Below are positions 9,447 to 16,994 of a stretch of DNA of 64,000 bases, piece after piece. The notes under the pieces are model-generated. The model worked only from the letters and a program-made list of their open reading frames with translations. It ran no database searches and had not been told where the DNA came from. The position numbers were made by a program, and so were the translations under genes. This DNA comes from Gimesia chilikensis (GTDB taxonomy: Bacteria > Planctomycetota > Planctomycetia > Planctomycetales > Planctomycetaceae), in NCBI RefSeq assembly GCF_008329715.1, contig NZ_VTSR01000032.1, positions 1,040,440-1,104,439 on the forward strand, read 5' to 3'. Numbering within the stretch: position 1 is the stretch's first letter; each line of letters opens with the position of its first letter.

Positions 9447-10238
9447 ATGAACTGCTTTAAAACCTTTCTGGCTGTGGGAGTCACGTTGTCTGCGAGTTTC
9501 TTCTCTGCAGCAGACGCACAGGCCGGTGTTTACGAGTGCTTTAACGAAGACGATTTACTGGACTGCGTCCCCTGTGTGGAGGACTGCTGGACCGACCGTG
9601 TTTCGTTCTATATTTCCGCCAATAACTATGCTTCGGTTAATCACATGGAGAGTGGTGGGTTTAACAGCTTCTCCTACCTGGCGAACAGCGGGTCAGATAA
9701 TAACGTAGCCTATGACTTTGGTCTGGCCCTGGGGACCCGCATTCCTATCGGCTGCAAGTGCAAGGCACTGCGTTTCGAAGTCGAAGGCGCCTTTCGCGAT
9801 CTGGGAGGGCTGTCCACAACCAGTTTTCAGACAGAAGGTCCAATCCAGACCTACATTGTTGACTACGACGATCGCTGGAGTGTGATGACCAACTGCTGGC
9901 TCGATTTTCCGCTGAAAAACAACAAGACGATTTACATCGGCGGTGGTATCGGAGCGAACGGTGGAAAAGTGAGCATCGACGATACCTACGTGAGCGGTCA
10001 ATCACGATTCAATCGCTTTGCCTGGCAGATCGGGGGCGGCGTGGCCTGGGATGTCAGTCAGCGAGTGACACTGGACCTGGGGTATCGCTACATGGATTAC
10101 GGTTCAACCATGGTCGACTTGCATGCGAATTTCGATCCTACGATTTCGGCTGGCAATTACAGCGCCGACCTGACCTCACACCAGGTCATGCTGGGCATCC
10201 GGTTTAACTCGCTGGGGAACCTGATTGGTCGCCGGTAA
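9447..10238 (+). CDS. Outer-membrane beta-barrel protein (OmpA/Opa-like fold)
   Basis: A 263-residue protein preceded by a GGGGAAGG ribosome site. It has a signal peptide (residues 1-27, ending ADAQA), then a Cys-rich N-terminal stretch (CFNEDDLLDCVPCVEDC) that could form disulfides. The rest alternates hydrophobic and polar residues as in an eight-stranded barrel, with phrases such as LRFEVEGAFRDLG and QRVTLDLGYRYMDYG. This matches small outer-membrane beta-barrel proteins with an OmpA-like or opacity-protein fold. Its function (pore, adhesin or structural) is unknown. The Cys-rich segment is unusual for this fold. It stands alone and is followed by a strong terminator. Confidence 0.8.
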   Translation: MNCFKTFLAVGVTLSASFFSAADAQAGVYECFNEDDLLDCVPCVEDCWTDRVSFYISANNYASVNHMESGGFNSFSYLANSGSDNNVAYDFGLALGTRIPIGCKCKALRFEVEGAFRDLGGLSTTSFQTEGPIQTYIVDYDDRWSVMTNCWLDFPLKNNKTIYIGGGIGANGGKVSIDDTYVSGQSRFNRFAWQIGGGVAWDVSQRVTLDLGYRYMDYGSTMVDLHANFDPTISAGNYSADLTSHQVMLGIRFNSLGNLIGRR

Positions 10239-10321
10239 GCGATTACTGAAGCAATCTGCCATCAGGCAAACAGAAACAATGAAGCAACACCATACTTGAA
10301 CGACAGCAGTGAATGATTGAT

Positions 10322-10358
10322 CCGCCTGAATCCCGACCCTGGGGTTCAGGCGGTTTTT
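10322..10358 (+). terminator. Rho-independent terminator
   Basis: CCGCCTGAA at 10322-10330 pairs with TTCAGGCGG at 10345-10353, with additional inner pairing, and is followed by five T. It sits 84 bases after the beta-barrel gene and serves that gene. Confidence 0.85.
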
Positions 10359-10461
10359 GTTATCGCAGTCGTCAAGGCTTCCTTGCTCACTGTCAGCGGG
10401 CGGCTTAGAATCGAAGTCTCTCGATCGATTCCCCGAACTCAGCCGTAAAAGAGGAAGAGCC

Positions 10462-11730
10462 ATGCGTGTGTGTCGTCTTGTTGCTGGATTGATGATTCTG
10501 GCCGTGTGCCTGTCTGCTTCGGAATCGCTCTGGGCCTGGGGGAAAGGTCATCGTCTGATTCGGCTCTGGGCGGTGGCCCGGCTCCCGGAATGGCAAACCG
10601 AATTGCTTGGCCAGGAAAATCTCACCCGTCTCTGTCGGGATTACACGTCGCTGCAGGACAAGCACGCCGGTGGAAAGATGCCGCAACTGGATGCCTACTG
10701 CCTGGTGCCGGGTGTGCGGCTCTCGCTGCATGATGTCAACCCGCCGACACAGAGTGCGACGGCCATCCAGTGGTACCTCAAGCAGATAGCCGATAACCTG
10801 AACGCGGGTAAAACGGATGAGGCGATGAAATACCTGGGCGTGCTCTGTCACTGGAACGAAGATCCGGGTTGTCCCTCGGCACACAGCAGTCCCGTTTCTG
10901 AGCTGCAACTCAAAACGCTGCTGCCTCCCCCCAAGGACAAGGCACGCTACAACTATCTGTTTGGCGCGGGGGGCTTCATGGATTCCGGCAATTATCAACT
11001 GGCGGACGAAGCGTATACGCCTCGACTGTTGGGACGGACGCGTGCTGAGGCGGCGCTGCGGATCTATGAGCACCAGAAGCTGCTGCGGAACAATGCCGCG
11101 GCGCACATCATTCCCATCGTACAGGACACGATGCAGGGAGACGGGACCAAAGCGGACGAACACCGGGGGGCAGCGGCCCTGGTGAACGGACGGCATACGG
11201 CGGATGTGATCTTCACCGCGATCTGCCTGGCGACAGACCACGTGGACGATCAGGAGTTTCTGTTCGCGGAACAACCGTTGACCGAATGGTTGCCCGATTT
11301 CCGGGGGCGGATGATTCCTCACCCGTATTACGTGAAGCCGTTCATGGTGAACCAGGCAATGGACGCCCGGCGGCAACTGCATCCCCTCAAGATTAATGAG
11401 ACCAGATACGAAACCGGTTATGGCATGGGGACGCCGTTCGAGCTGGACTTCGTGCTGGCCCCGGGGAGTGTTTTCAAGCGGTTTACATGCGAAGTCGGAC
11501 TGCATCCCACCGCGGGCAAGAAGGGAGCAGTCATGTTCGCGGTCGAGGCGAACGGCAAGGAACTGGTCCGCACCAGACCGCTGCGTGTGGGGGATGAACC
11601 CGTCCAACTGGACGTCCCCCTGCCCTCGGCTGAGGTCTTGAAGCTGTCGCTGAAGACAATCGCCGACGAAGGTTCCGAACCGAGTCATAATCTGGCAGTC
11701 TGGGGGCAGCCGGTGTTGAAGACACGGTGA
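10462..11730 (+). CDS. S1/P1-type nuclease-like secreted hydrolase with C-terminal NPCBM-like domain
   Basis: I start at the ATG at 10462, after a GAGGAAGAG ribosome site, because it opens a signal peptide (MRVCRLVAGLMILAVCL). The mature protein would begin near the Trp of WAWGKGHRLIR; an N-terminal Trp and nearby His are zinc ligands in S1/P1 nucleases and phospholipase C. Further conserved-looking His/Asp positions occur at CHWNEDPGCPSAH and near HDVNPP and DHVDDQ. The last 110 residues form a beta-sandwich like the NPCBM carbohydrate-binding module (LHPTAGKKGAVMFAVEANG). It probably cleaves nucleic acid or a phosphate ester outside the cell; the exact substrate is inference. Its 3' 600 bases are duplicated at 13282-13887. 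Confidence 0.75.
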   Translation: MRVCRLVAGLMILAVCLSASESLWAWGKGHRLIRLWAVARLPEWQTELLGQENLTRLCRDYTSLQDKHAGGKMPQLDAYCLVPGVRLSLHDVNPPTQSATAIQWYLKQIADNLNAGKTDEAMKYLGVLCHWNEDPGCPSAHSSPVSELQLKTLLPPPKDKARYNYLFGAGGFMDSGNYQLADEAYTPRLLGRTRAEAALRIYEHQKLLRNNAAAHIIPIVQDTMQGDGTKADEHRGAAALVNGRHTADVIFTAICLATDHVDDQEFLFAEQPLTEWLPDFRGRMIPHPYYVKPFMVNQAMDARRQLHPLKINETRYETGYGMGTPFELDFVLAPGSVFKRFTCEVGLHPTAGKKGAVMFAVEANGKELVRTRPLRVGDEPVQLDVPLPSAEVLKLSLKTIADEGSEPSHNLAVWGQPVLKTR

Positions 11731-11799
11731 GTCAGCAGAGTTTGGGAGGATGCTTTCTGTCTTGATCTTTAGATTTTGGAGAGAGCACAGGAGCGAAAA

Positions 11800-12283
11800 A
11801 TGAAATTTGATCTCTCTGTAGAAACTATACTTAAGGCAAATGGATGGACCGAAAATCGGTCTGTTGACCCATCACCCTGGATCCAAACACTTAATGAAAA
11901 TGGATTTGAAGTAACGCCTGATGTTGAAGCGTTTTTAAAATGTTTTGGAGGACTCCAATTTACACCTCCTATAAATCCTAAAGGGGAAATATAGACCAGA
12001 AGAACTTTCTTTTTCTCCTGCCGATCCAGTGTGCGAATTTGAAAGGGTGTCTTATTGGACAAAAAAATTGAATGAAGTACTCTGTCCAGTGGGGGCTGTA
12101 TTTCGGAGAGCAACTCTGTGCATCGGCGAGTCCGGGACATATTACCTGATTTCCGATGTCGGAGTTTACCTGGCTGGAGAAACACTATTAGACTGCATGA
12201 ACTGTCTCATCGCGGCTTCGACTAAGCCCACTGAAGTACTTCCTGCACCAGAAAGAGAGTGGAGAAGAGAATTGACAGTGTAG
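11800..12283 (+). pseudogene. SUKH-family immunity-like gene broken by a single-base frameshift
   Basis: The first part (ATG at 11800, ribosome site AGGAG) reads ILKANGWTENRSVD...FLKCFGGLQF, the typical start of SUKH-3-type immunity proteins, and ends at a TAG at 11992. Reading continues in the next frame from KYRPEELSFSP through GTYYLISDVGVYLAGET to a stop at 12281-12283, the typical second half of the same family. Removing one G from the GGGG run at 11983-11986 restores a single frame of about 160 residues. It is either a real inactivating mutation or a homopolymer sequencing error. SUKH proteins neutralise contact-dependent or secreted toxins. No toxin gene is nearby. Confidence 0.7.
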
Positions 12284-12438
12284 AAATAATTTCGACCAAT
12301 TTAAACCAGTTCAAAGTCACTGCTTTGTTTTGCTGTCACGTTAGTCTTCACCTTGCCAGACAGTGGATGATAGCGGAATAGTGAAGGAGCCACAGAGAGG
12401 GCTGTAGATCGAAAGAACACCAAGATGAGAGCAAGTAT

Positions 12439-12897
12439 ATGGATATCAATACATCTCTAAGCAAACTCGCCGACTCTACACCCGAAGGTAGGATTCGCCT
12501 GTTTGCCTGTGATTGCTGCAGCCGACTCATTCCTGTTTTTCCTGACTTGGACCTAGAAAAGCTAATTCTGTTTGGTCAGAACCGAAGTTCGGGGAAAACT
12601 GATCAGGACTCGTTACTCTCTTTGCGAAATCATTTTGGCCAAATCTATAATTCACTTTATCCTGGGTATGGTGATCCGTCGCCCAAAACTCTTGCTTTGA
12701 GTGCGGCGGGTGAAGTCGCATTTACCGATTCTTCACTTGACGCAGCAATTAACTCACTGGAATTCTCGGCAGATGCAATTGCAAAGAAAGCTGCATACAA
12801 CGCAACCGACACTGAGTATGACAGAGTGTATGACGACGCCTATGCACTTGAGCGAGGAGCTCAGTCTGGAATGCTGCATCGTTTCTTTGGTGTCTGA
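12439..12897 (+). CDS. Planctomycete hypothetical protein with RLFAC-x-CC motif
   Basis: A 152-residue cytoplasmic protein. Its N-terminal RIRLFACDCCSRLIPVF resembles the RLFA-x-ACCRR signature of a hypothetical family that is expanded in Gemmata-like and other planctomycetes and often lies beside immunity-type or repeat-rich genes (this is recollection, not a search). The C-terminal half is Ala-rich and helical. The function is unknown. The ATG at 12439 is preceded by a weak AG-rich stretch (AAGATGAGAG). It lies in an AT-richer accessory region with a broken immunity gene upstream and a partial gene duplication downstream. Confidence 0.6.
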   Translation: MDINTSLSKLADSTPEGRIRLFACDCCSRLIPVFPDLDLEKLILFGQNRSSGKTDQDSLLSLRNHFGQIYNSLYPGYGDPSPKTLALSAAGEVAFTDSSLDAAINSLEFSADAIAKKAAYNATDTEYDRVYDDAYALERGAQSGMLHRFFGV

Positions 12898-13018
12898 GCT
12901 TGCCCTTAACCGCATCCAGAAATTGATCTATTAATCAGGAATCTGGTTCCGAAGTCTGATTTACTTACTCATTTAATGTCAGTGATCAGTAGCCAGTGGC
13001 AGTAATTTACAAGCCGGA

Positions 13019-13281
13019 CTATTCCTGCTCGGTCCCGCCCGGTTTGGCTAACGAGTATTGCCAGATGCGGCCTGTGCCGCCTAACAGGAGTGTTTCTTCC
13101 GCTTCCCCGGCGGCGATTGTCGCGATGGATGCGCATTGATCGTCGAGGACCTCCTGGTAAACCAGTGTTTTGTCCTGCCGGTAAACGTAGAGTACGGAAC
13201 TCAGCCAGCTCTGGACTTCGACCACGACAGCAAGAAATTCCGGTTGTTCCTCCGCAAATCGCACAAGGGTCCCTCGTGCAT
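13019..13281 (-). pseudogene. C-terminal fragment of an unidentified (possibly propeller-type) protein
   Basis: The minus strand is open from the junction at about 13281 to a stop at 13019 and encodes about 87 residues, such as EFLAVVVEVQSW, SVLYVYRQDKTLVYQEVL and LLLGGTGRIWQYSL. These look like the final strands of a beta-propeller protein, with a normal stop. It lacks any plausible start and ends exactly where the duplicated nuclease segment begins, so it is best read as a truncated leftover of a gene cut by a rearrangement. Frame quality on this strand is better than that of the plus-strand reading across the same bases. Confidence 0.5.
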
Positions 13282-13887
13282 GACACGATGCAGGGAGACG
13301 GCACCAAAGCAGACGAACATCGCGCGGCAGCGGCCCTGGTCAACGGACGACATACGGCGGATGTGATCTTCACCGCGATCTGCCTGGCGACGGACCATGT
13401 GGACGATCAGGAGTTTCTGTTCGCTGATCAATCATTGACCGAGTGGTTGCCCGATTTCCGGGGGCGGATGATTCCTCACCCGTATTATGTGAAGCCGTTC
13501 CTGGTGAACCAGGCAATGGACGCCCGGCGGCAACTGCATCCCCTGCAGATTAATGAGAACAAATACGAAACCGGCTATGGCATGGGGACGCCGTTCGAAC
13601 TGGACTTAGTGCTGGCCCCGGGGAGTGTCTTCACGCGGTTTACATGCGATGTCGGACTGCATCCCACCGCGGGTAAGAAGGGAGCAGTCATGTTCGCGGT
13701 CGAGGTGAACGGCAAGGAACTGGTCCGCACCAGACCGCTGCGTGTGGGGGATGACCCCGTCCAACTGGACGTCCCCCTGCCCTCGGAAGAGGTCTTGAAG
13801 CTGTCGCTGAAAACAATCGCCGATGAAGGTTCCGAACCGAGTCATAACCTGGCGGTCTGGGGACAGCCGGTGTTGAAGACTGAGTAG
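13282..13887 (+). pseudogene. Partial second copy of the S1/P1-like nuclease gene
   Basis: Bases 13282-13887 match 11125-11730 without a gap at a constant offset of 2157, differing at scattered, mainly silent positions. The copied piece begins at DTMQGDGTKADEH and includes the entire NPCBM-like C-terminal domain and stop. It lacks the signal peptide and the N-terminal zinc-ligand region. An open frame continues upstream to 13090, but that part is antisense to the fragment at 13019-13281, so the fusion is probably accidental. Silent substitutions suggest the copy has been kept or is not brand new. Confidence 0.75.
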
Positions 13888-14125
13888 GTGCTGTAGAGGA
13901 CAAATGAGAGATGCCAAAAATAGTGAGCATTTCAGACGCGACTCAACCGGTATTGGAGGGATTTCCAGCCAATTGAGAACCATCGTTTGATCTCCCCCGT
14001 CAAAAAAAAGTTGACAGTTGAAATTGTGCAGTCGATAATCGGGGTCCAGTCACTGTTCAAAATTCTCTGATCAATCGCTACGGAGAGCAGTTCCAGGACG
14101 GCTATCGCCGTGAAAGGGAGATGCC

Positions 14126-14515
14126 ATGCTTCGTCTTCTCGCCTCCACTGTTTTGTATGTACTTGGGAATGCCATTGGAATTGTCGTAGCTGCCCAGTTG
14201 TTGCCCGGCTTCTCCATCGACTTCTGGTCAATCGTATTCGTCGCGGCGATCTTCACGTTGATCGTGGTTGTGTTCACTCCCCTGCTGATCAAGATCTCGA
14301 TCAAGAACGTGCCCCAGATGAGCGGCGGCGTCGCCCTGGTCGCAATCCTGGTTGGCCTGATCGGAACCAGCATGTTTTCCGATGGACTGAAAATCTCCGG
14401 CCTCACCACCTGGATTCTCGCGCCGTTGATCATCTGGGTCGTCGCTTTGATCGCGGGACTGGTGCTGCCGTTGTTCCTTTTCAAGAAGACACTGGAAAAG
14501 GTGAAAGAGTCCTGA
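14126..14515 (+). CDS. Four-TM membrane protein of the PF04020 (so-called phage holin IV) family
   Basis: A 129-residue protein with four hydrophobic helices: LASTVLYVLGNAIGIVVAAQLLP, IVFVAAIFTLIVVVFTPLL, GGVALVAILVGLIGTSMF and ILAPLIIWVVALIAGLVLPLF are visible in shortened form. The order and the LLPGFSI turn after helix 1 match PF04020. Although the family is named after a holin superfamily, most bacterial members are chromosomal and unrelated to phage lysis, and no phage genes are nearby. A start at the ATG at 14126 gives the first helix directly, with a GGGAGA ribosome site just upstream. Confidence 0.8.
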   Translation: MLRLLASTVLYVLGNAIGIVVAAQLLPGFSIDFWSIVFVAAIFTLIVVVFTPLLIKISIKNVPQMSGGVALVAILVGLIGTSMFSDGLKISGLTTWILAPLIIWVVALIAGLVLPLFLFKKTLEKVKES

Positions 14516-14554
14516 GCGAGAGAGGCGGGAACACTTTTAACTCAGCGCATTAAA

Positions 14555-14593
14555 AAAGCCAGAAGCATTACTCTAAGAGATGGTCCTGGCTTT
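14555..14593. terminator. Bidirectional terminator flanking the first tRNA fragment
   Basis: AAAGCCAG at 14555-14562 pairs with CTGGCTTT at 14586-14593, with A-runs and T-runs outside on both sides. It can end the gene at 14126-14515. On the minus strand it lies where the original tRNA terminator would have been before the tandem units were inserted. Confidence 0.7.
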
Positions 14594-14603
14594 GTTTTAT
14601 AAG

Positions 14604-14649
14604 TAGCGGTGGAGGAACTCGAACTCCCGACACGCGGATTATGATTCCG
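14604..14649 (-). repeat. tRNA 3'-fragment copy 1 (attachment-site remnant)
   Basis: These 46 bases match the 3' part of the tRNA at 18501-18546 with two differences. They include the discriminator base, acceptor 3' strand, T arm, variable region and anticodon loop. Beyond GATTCCG the match stops, so the copy lacks the tRNA 5' half. It is in the same orientation as the tRNA. It most likely is the displaced end of the tRNA gene left by integration of the unit to its right. Confidence 0.8.
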
Positions 14650-14748
14650 AATGCCCAAAATCATAACCTCCCAACGAGTAACGAGAACTGCAAAAAGTCG
14701 TTTACACCACAGACTCTAACTTGCAGTTCATTAAAGATTCAAGGGTGA
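14641..14748 (+). pseudogene. Decayed homologue of the element leader ORF
   Basis: A 35-codon frame starts at the ATG that is the reverse complement of the CAT anticodon in tRNA fragment 1. It reads MIPNAQNHN...FTPQTLTCSSLK and lines up with the 61-residue ORF at 16152 (MIPNSEISN...YTPVYLSDDELK) before stopping early. The shared start, TP-x-x-L-[ST]-x-x-x-LK pattern and equal position next to a tRNA fragment suggest common origin and decay. Confidence 0.5.
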
Positions 14749-14966
14749 ATTACCGGATGACACTAAACAAACAATTTTACGTATTGTGAAAATAGTTCAC
14801 AGTCAATAAAAGAGTTAACTAGTTTCATAAATGGGTCGAATTACAGGACATCTGAAGAAACAAATGAGTTTATTGTATGACGTTTTGCGTAACCGGGTGG
14901 CGACGGCTGACGTTGATTTCAAATTCGGCGTGAATCGCCACTCCGGTTCACGCTGTTGTTATGCAG

Positions 14967-15698
14967 CTACTCGAACCCTTTTTGATCTGCATAGCTGTCG
15001 ACAGGATAGCACAGAAACGTACCGGCGTATTGGAGCGTTGCAGTTCCTTTGATTGCCCATTCCATGTGCTCGCTCAAGTCCCATGCCGGAACCACGTATG
15101 CGACGGCAACATTGGGAACCTCAGGATCCAGTCGGATGCTGTTGATCTTGATGTGCGGCCAGATTTCGCCGGGCTTGGCAATTTTGGGGAGAGACTCGTC
15201 GCCAATCATCTCGACCATGTCGCGATAGTGGCGAAAGCACGCCTTCTCGATCTTTGCTTTCAGGGGCGGTGTCCACTTGGGCATCTTCTTGAACATCGGG
15301 TGTGAGTAGTCAATTGGGGCGTTGTCGTCAGTTAGCTCGACGGGGATGTCGCAACCGAGAATTGGAATGTCAACCACCAGCGACGGTTTGTATCCCTTCT
15401 TCAGTTTTTGGGCGGTGACCTTATCAGCTGCTGCCGATGCCTCGGTGGGGCTCTTAAACGACTTGGTTTTTGTCTGTCCCTTTGAGCCGACTTTCCCGTA
15501 ACGGACGGTGTAAGAACTCTCGTCGATAGAGATCGACCAGAACTTAGCTGACGAACCGTCGTGGAACTCGTACCAATTACGTGCGACCATCGCTTTGCTG
15601 CATAACTTGTTATTAACCTGCATGGCCTTGTTCTGATATGATGCCAGTATGCTGTACATGATACCGGGCGTAATTAGATCTTCAAGGCGTTTCTTCAT
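14967..15698 (-). CDS. WGR-domain protein with DUF6985-like C-terminal part
   Basis: The WGR domain spans roughly residues 40-95: NWYEFHDGSSAKFWSI, then YTVRYGKVGSKGQTKTKSF, where the family motif W-G-R appears as Y-G-K. WGR domains bind nucleic-acid ends in poly(ADP-ribose) polymerases, and in bacteria they occur in many small accessory proteins. The second half contains GEIWPHIKINSIRL and an acidic segment before it, reminiscent of DUF6985, often an immunity-type domain; this part is tentative. Three in-frame starts exist (15698, 15620, 15590). The last, beginning MVARNWYEF, matches usual WGR proteins best. It is the only cargo gene of unit A. Confidence 0.65.
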   Translation of the reverse strand: MKKRLEDLITPGIMYSILASYQNKAMQVNNKLCSKAMVARNWYEFHDGSSAKFWSISIDESSYTVRYGKVGSKGQTKTKSFKSPTEASAAADKVTAQKLKKGYKPSLVVDIPILGCDIPVELTDDNAPIDYSHPMFKKMPKWTPPLKAKIEKACFRHYRDMVEMIGDESLPKIAKPGEIWPHIKINSIRLDPEVPNVAVAYVVPAWDLSEHMEWAIKGTATLQYAGTFLCYPVDSYADQKGFE

Positions 15699-16041
15699 TC
15701 TTGATCTATGTTTACAGCAATTACTTGCTGATATTGAAAAAAAGAAAACACAACAAGGTGTAAAAAAACATGAAACTCATTGAGCAACTCGAACAGAAAC
15801 GTTCGTTTTCGCGGAATACTGGCGAATTAGTGGTTACCACACTGAAATTCACAGACTGATTCCCATGAACTCATCTCTGAAATCAAAGTACCGGATTGCC
15901 GTGAAATCAGAGGTTAATGATACAGCTCTTTCGTACTGTCTTCGCTGTGAGTTCACCTTCGTCCTGCCGTCGCGTCAGCCCTCACCCCTGCCAGGCTGAG
16001 GTTGCGAGATGGGAAAGCATTGCCACTGCGAACACCAACAA

Positions 16042-16080
16042 AAAAACGCCTGAACCCCAAGTTGGGATTCAGGCGTTTTT
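16042..16080. terminator. Rho-independent terminator in unit A right end
   Basis: AAAAACGCCTGAA at 16042-16054 pairs with TTCAGGCGTTTTT at 16068-16080, and CCC/GGG adds inner pairs. It has A-runs and T-runs on both sides and could insulate the tRNA-side transcript from the cargo gene. Confidence 0.85.
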
Positions 16081-16114
16081 GATTTTCTCTGCGTGTCAAT
16101 GACTGACACTAAAG

Positions 16115-16160
16115 TAGCGGTGGAGGGACTCGAACCCCCGACACGCGGATTATGATTCCG
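16115..16160 (-). repeat. tRNA 3'-fragment copy 2 (attachment-site remnant)
   Basis: Identical over 46 bases to the 3' part of the intact tRNA (18501-18546), same orientation. The 5' half of the tRNA is missing; the sequence changes right after GATTCCG. It marks the junction of units A and B. Confidence 0.88.
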
Positions 16161-16337
16161 AATTCTGAAATCTCTAACCCATTAGAAAATAATGAGAAGC
16201 AGCAAGTGGAAAAAGGCGTTTACACTCCGGTTTACTTAAGTGATGATGAGTTGAAATATATTCTGAATTCTTGGAGGCATCTAACTGATGAAGTGCGTGA
16301 AATCATTCTAAAACTAGTTCGATACGCACAGAATTAG
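16152..16337 (+). CDS. Small element-leader ORF starting inside the tRNA fragment
   Basis: A 61-residue ORF whose ATG at 16152 is the reverse complement of the CAT anticodon of the tRNA fragment. It reads MIPNSEISNPLENN, then YTPVYLSDDELKYILNSW and LTDEVREIILKLV. The second half resembles short helical proteins with an LSDDEL...I...W..L...IR..I..MV pattern that I recall lying just upstream of site-specific integrases in planctomycetes. That link is recollection and not shown here. No integrase follows. A short relic of the same ORF is at 14641-14748. No clear ribosome site is seen, since the upstream bases are tRNA sequence. Confidence 0.5.
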   Translation: MIPNSEISNPLENNEKQQVEKGVYTPVYLSDDELKYILNSWRHLTDEVREIILKLVRYAQN

Positions 16338-16428
16338 AAATTGAATTAGAGTCTTTATGAAAACAGATGAGTAAACCTTTCAAACTGCCCCCGTGATTTC
16401 GAAGTTTAACCTGAGCAACAGGTATCGA

Positions 16429-16956
16429 TTAGCGAAATATAATCAGATTCGGATTTGACTTTTTTAATATTCCTAATGTTTCATCAGACACATCCACTTC
16501 ATAAAGCTGTAACTCTCTCAGCATGGGAAAGTCGCGTAATCGTAAGAGAGATTTGTCAGAGATTTGCGTACCTGAGAAATTCAAACTTTTCATTCGTTTC
16601 ATGTTTAATAATAAACTAATGGTGTTATCTGTGATCTGATGCTCTCCGGCGAGATAATATCCATCAATTGGATATGCAAATTCCTTCCCCAAATGATCAC
16701 TAATCCAGTCCTGAAAAGGACGATTCCAGGCATCTGGATTCTCTGAGCTATAAAGGCTAACACCATAAAACGGTTCTGAATCAGGATAGAGCCGTTCTAA
16801 TCTTGAAACTATTGATCGTTCTTTTAACACTCTCGAAATAGGTTGGCTTGATAACAGGACGGCAAAAATGACGATCAATGCACAAAGCAGGGAAACACGA
16901 CGTCGAGTAATCAGATTATTAATCTTTTTAAAGTCGATCATTCCGTGCTCTTTCAT
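16429..16956 (-). CDS. Membrane-anchored LRR-like protein
   Basis: A 175-residue protein with one N-terminal transmembrane helix (VSLLCALIVIFAVLLSS at about 21-37) after a basic stretch. The C-terminal 80 residues are leucine-rich-repeat-like: MKSLNFSGTQISDKSLLRL and LRELQLYEVDVSDETLGIL repeat with the period of planctomycete LRR proteins. It has no enzyme motif. The start is either 16956 or the second Met at 16941 (MIDFKK), which has closer spacing to a GAAAGAG-type site. It is the third of three LRR-like genes in unit B and is AT-rich. Function unknown. Confidence 0.6.
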   Translation of the reverse strand: MKEHGMIDFKKINNLITRRRVSLLCALIVIFAVLLSSQPISRVLKERSIVSRLERLYPDSEPFYGVSLYSSENPDAWNRPFQDWISDHLGKEFAYPIDGYYLAGEHQITDNTISLLLNMKRMKSLNFSGTQISDKSLLRLRDFPMLRELQLYEVDVSDETLGILKKSNPNLIIFR

Positions 16957-16994
16957 TTCTTACTCAAATCAAAAGAGACATCTTCAGTAATTAC

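Larger units (their letters stand above)
14650..16114. mobile_element. Putative tRNA-integrated unit A (no integrase)
   Basis: The unit lies between tRNA fragments at 14604-14649 and 16115-16160. Its left end holds the decayed leader ORF and the block CGTTTACAC at 14699-14707. Its right end (15949-16114) is almost identical to the right end of unit B. The cargo is one WGR-domain gene. The boundaries are uncertain within the 46-bp core, where crossover would have taken place. No recombinase is encoded, so it would need one in trans or has lost its own. Confidence 0.6.
15949..16160. repeat. 212-bp direct repeat, copy A (unit right end plus tRNA fragment)
   Basis: This stretch aligns without gaps to 18335-18546 at a constant offset of 2386, with about nine differences by my count. 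It contains a strong terminator, the inverted repeat GTGTCA-N5-TGACAC at 16093-16109, and the 46-nt tRNA 3' fragment. Left of 15949 the similarity ends abruptly, marking the border between shared end and cargo. Confidence 0.85.

Noticed and set aside
10405..11688. A 427-codon open frame antisense to the S1/P1-like nuclease gene
   Set aside because: It mirrors a GC-biased coding frame; the plus-strand protein has a signal peptide, zinc-ligand pattern and domain match, while the antisense product has none.
13090..13281. Upstream part of the open frame leading into the duplicated nuclease piece
   Set aside because: It is antisense to a better-looking protein fragment and has no signal peptide or similarity to the nuclease N-terminus; the fusion is treated as accidental.
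14126..14515. Phage holin as evidence of a prophage
   Set aside because: PF04020 proteins are common chromosomal membrane proteins; no other phage genes are nearby.
14604..14649. A functional tRNA gene
   Set aside because: Only the 3' part is present; D arm and 5' acceptor strand are absent.
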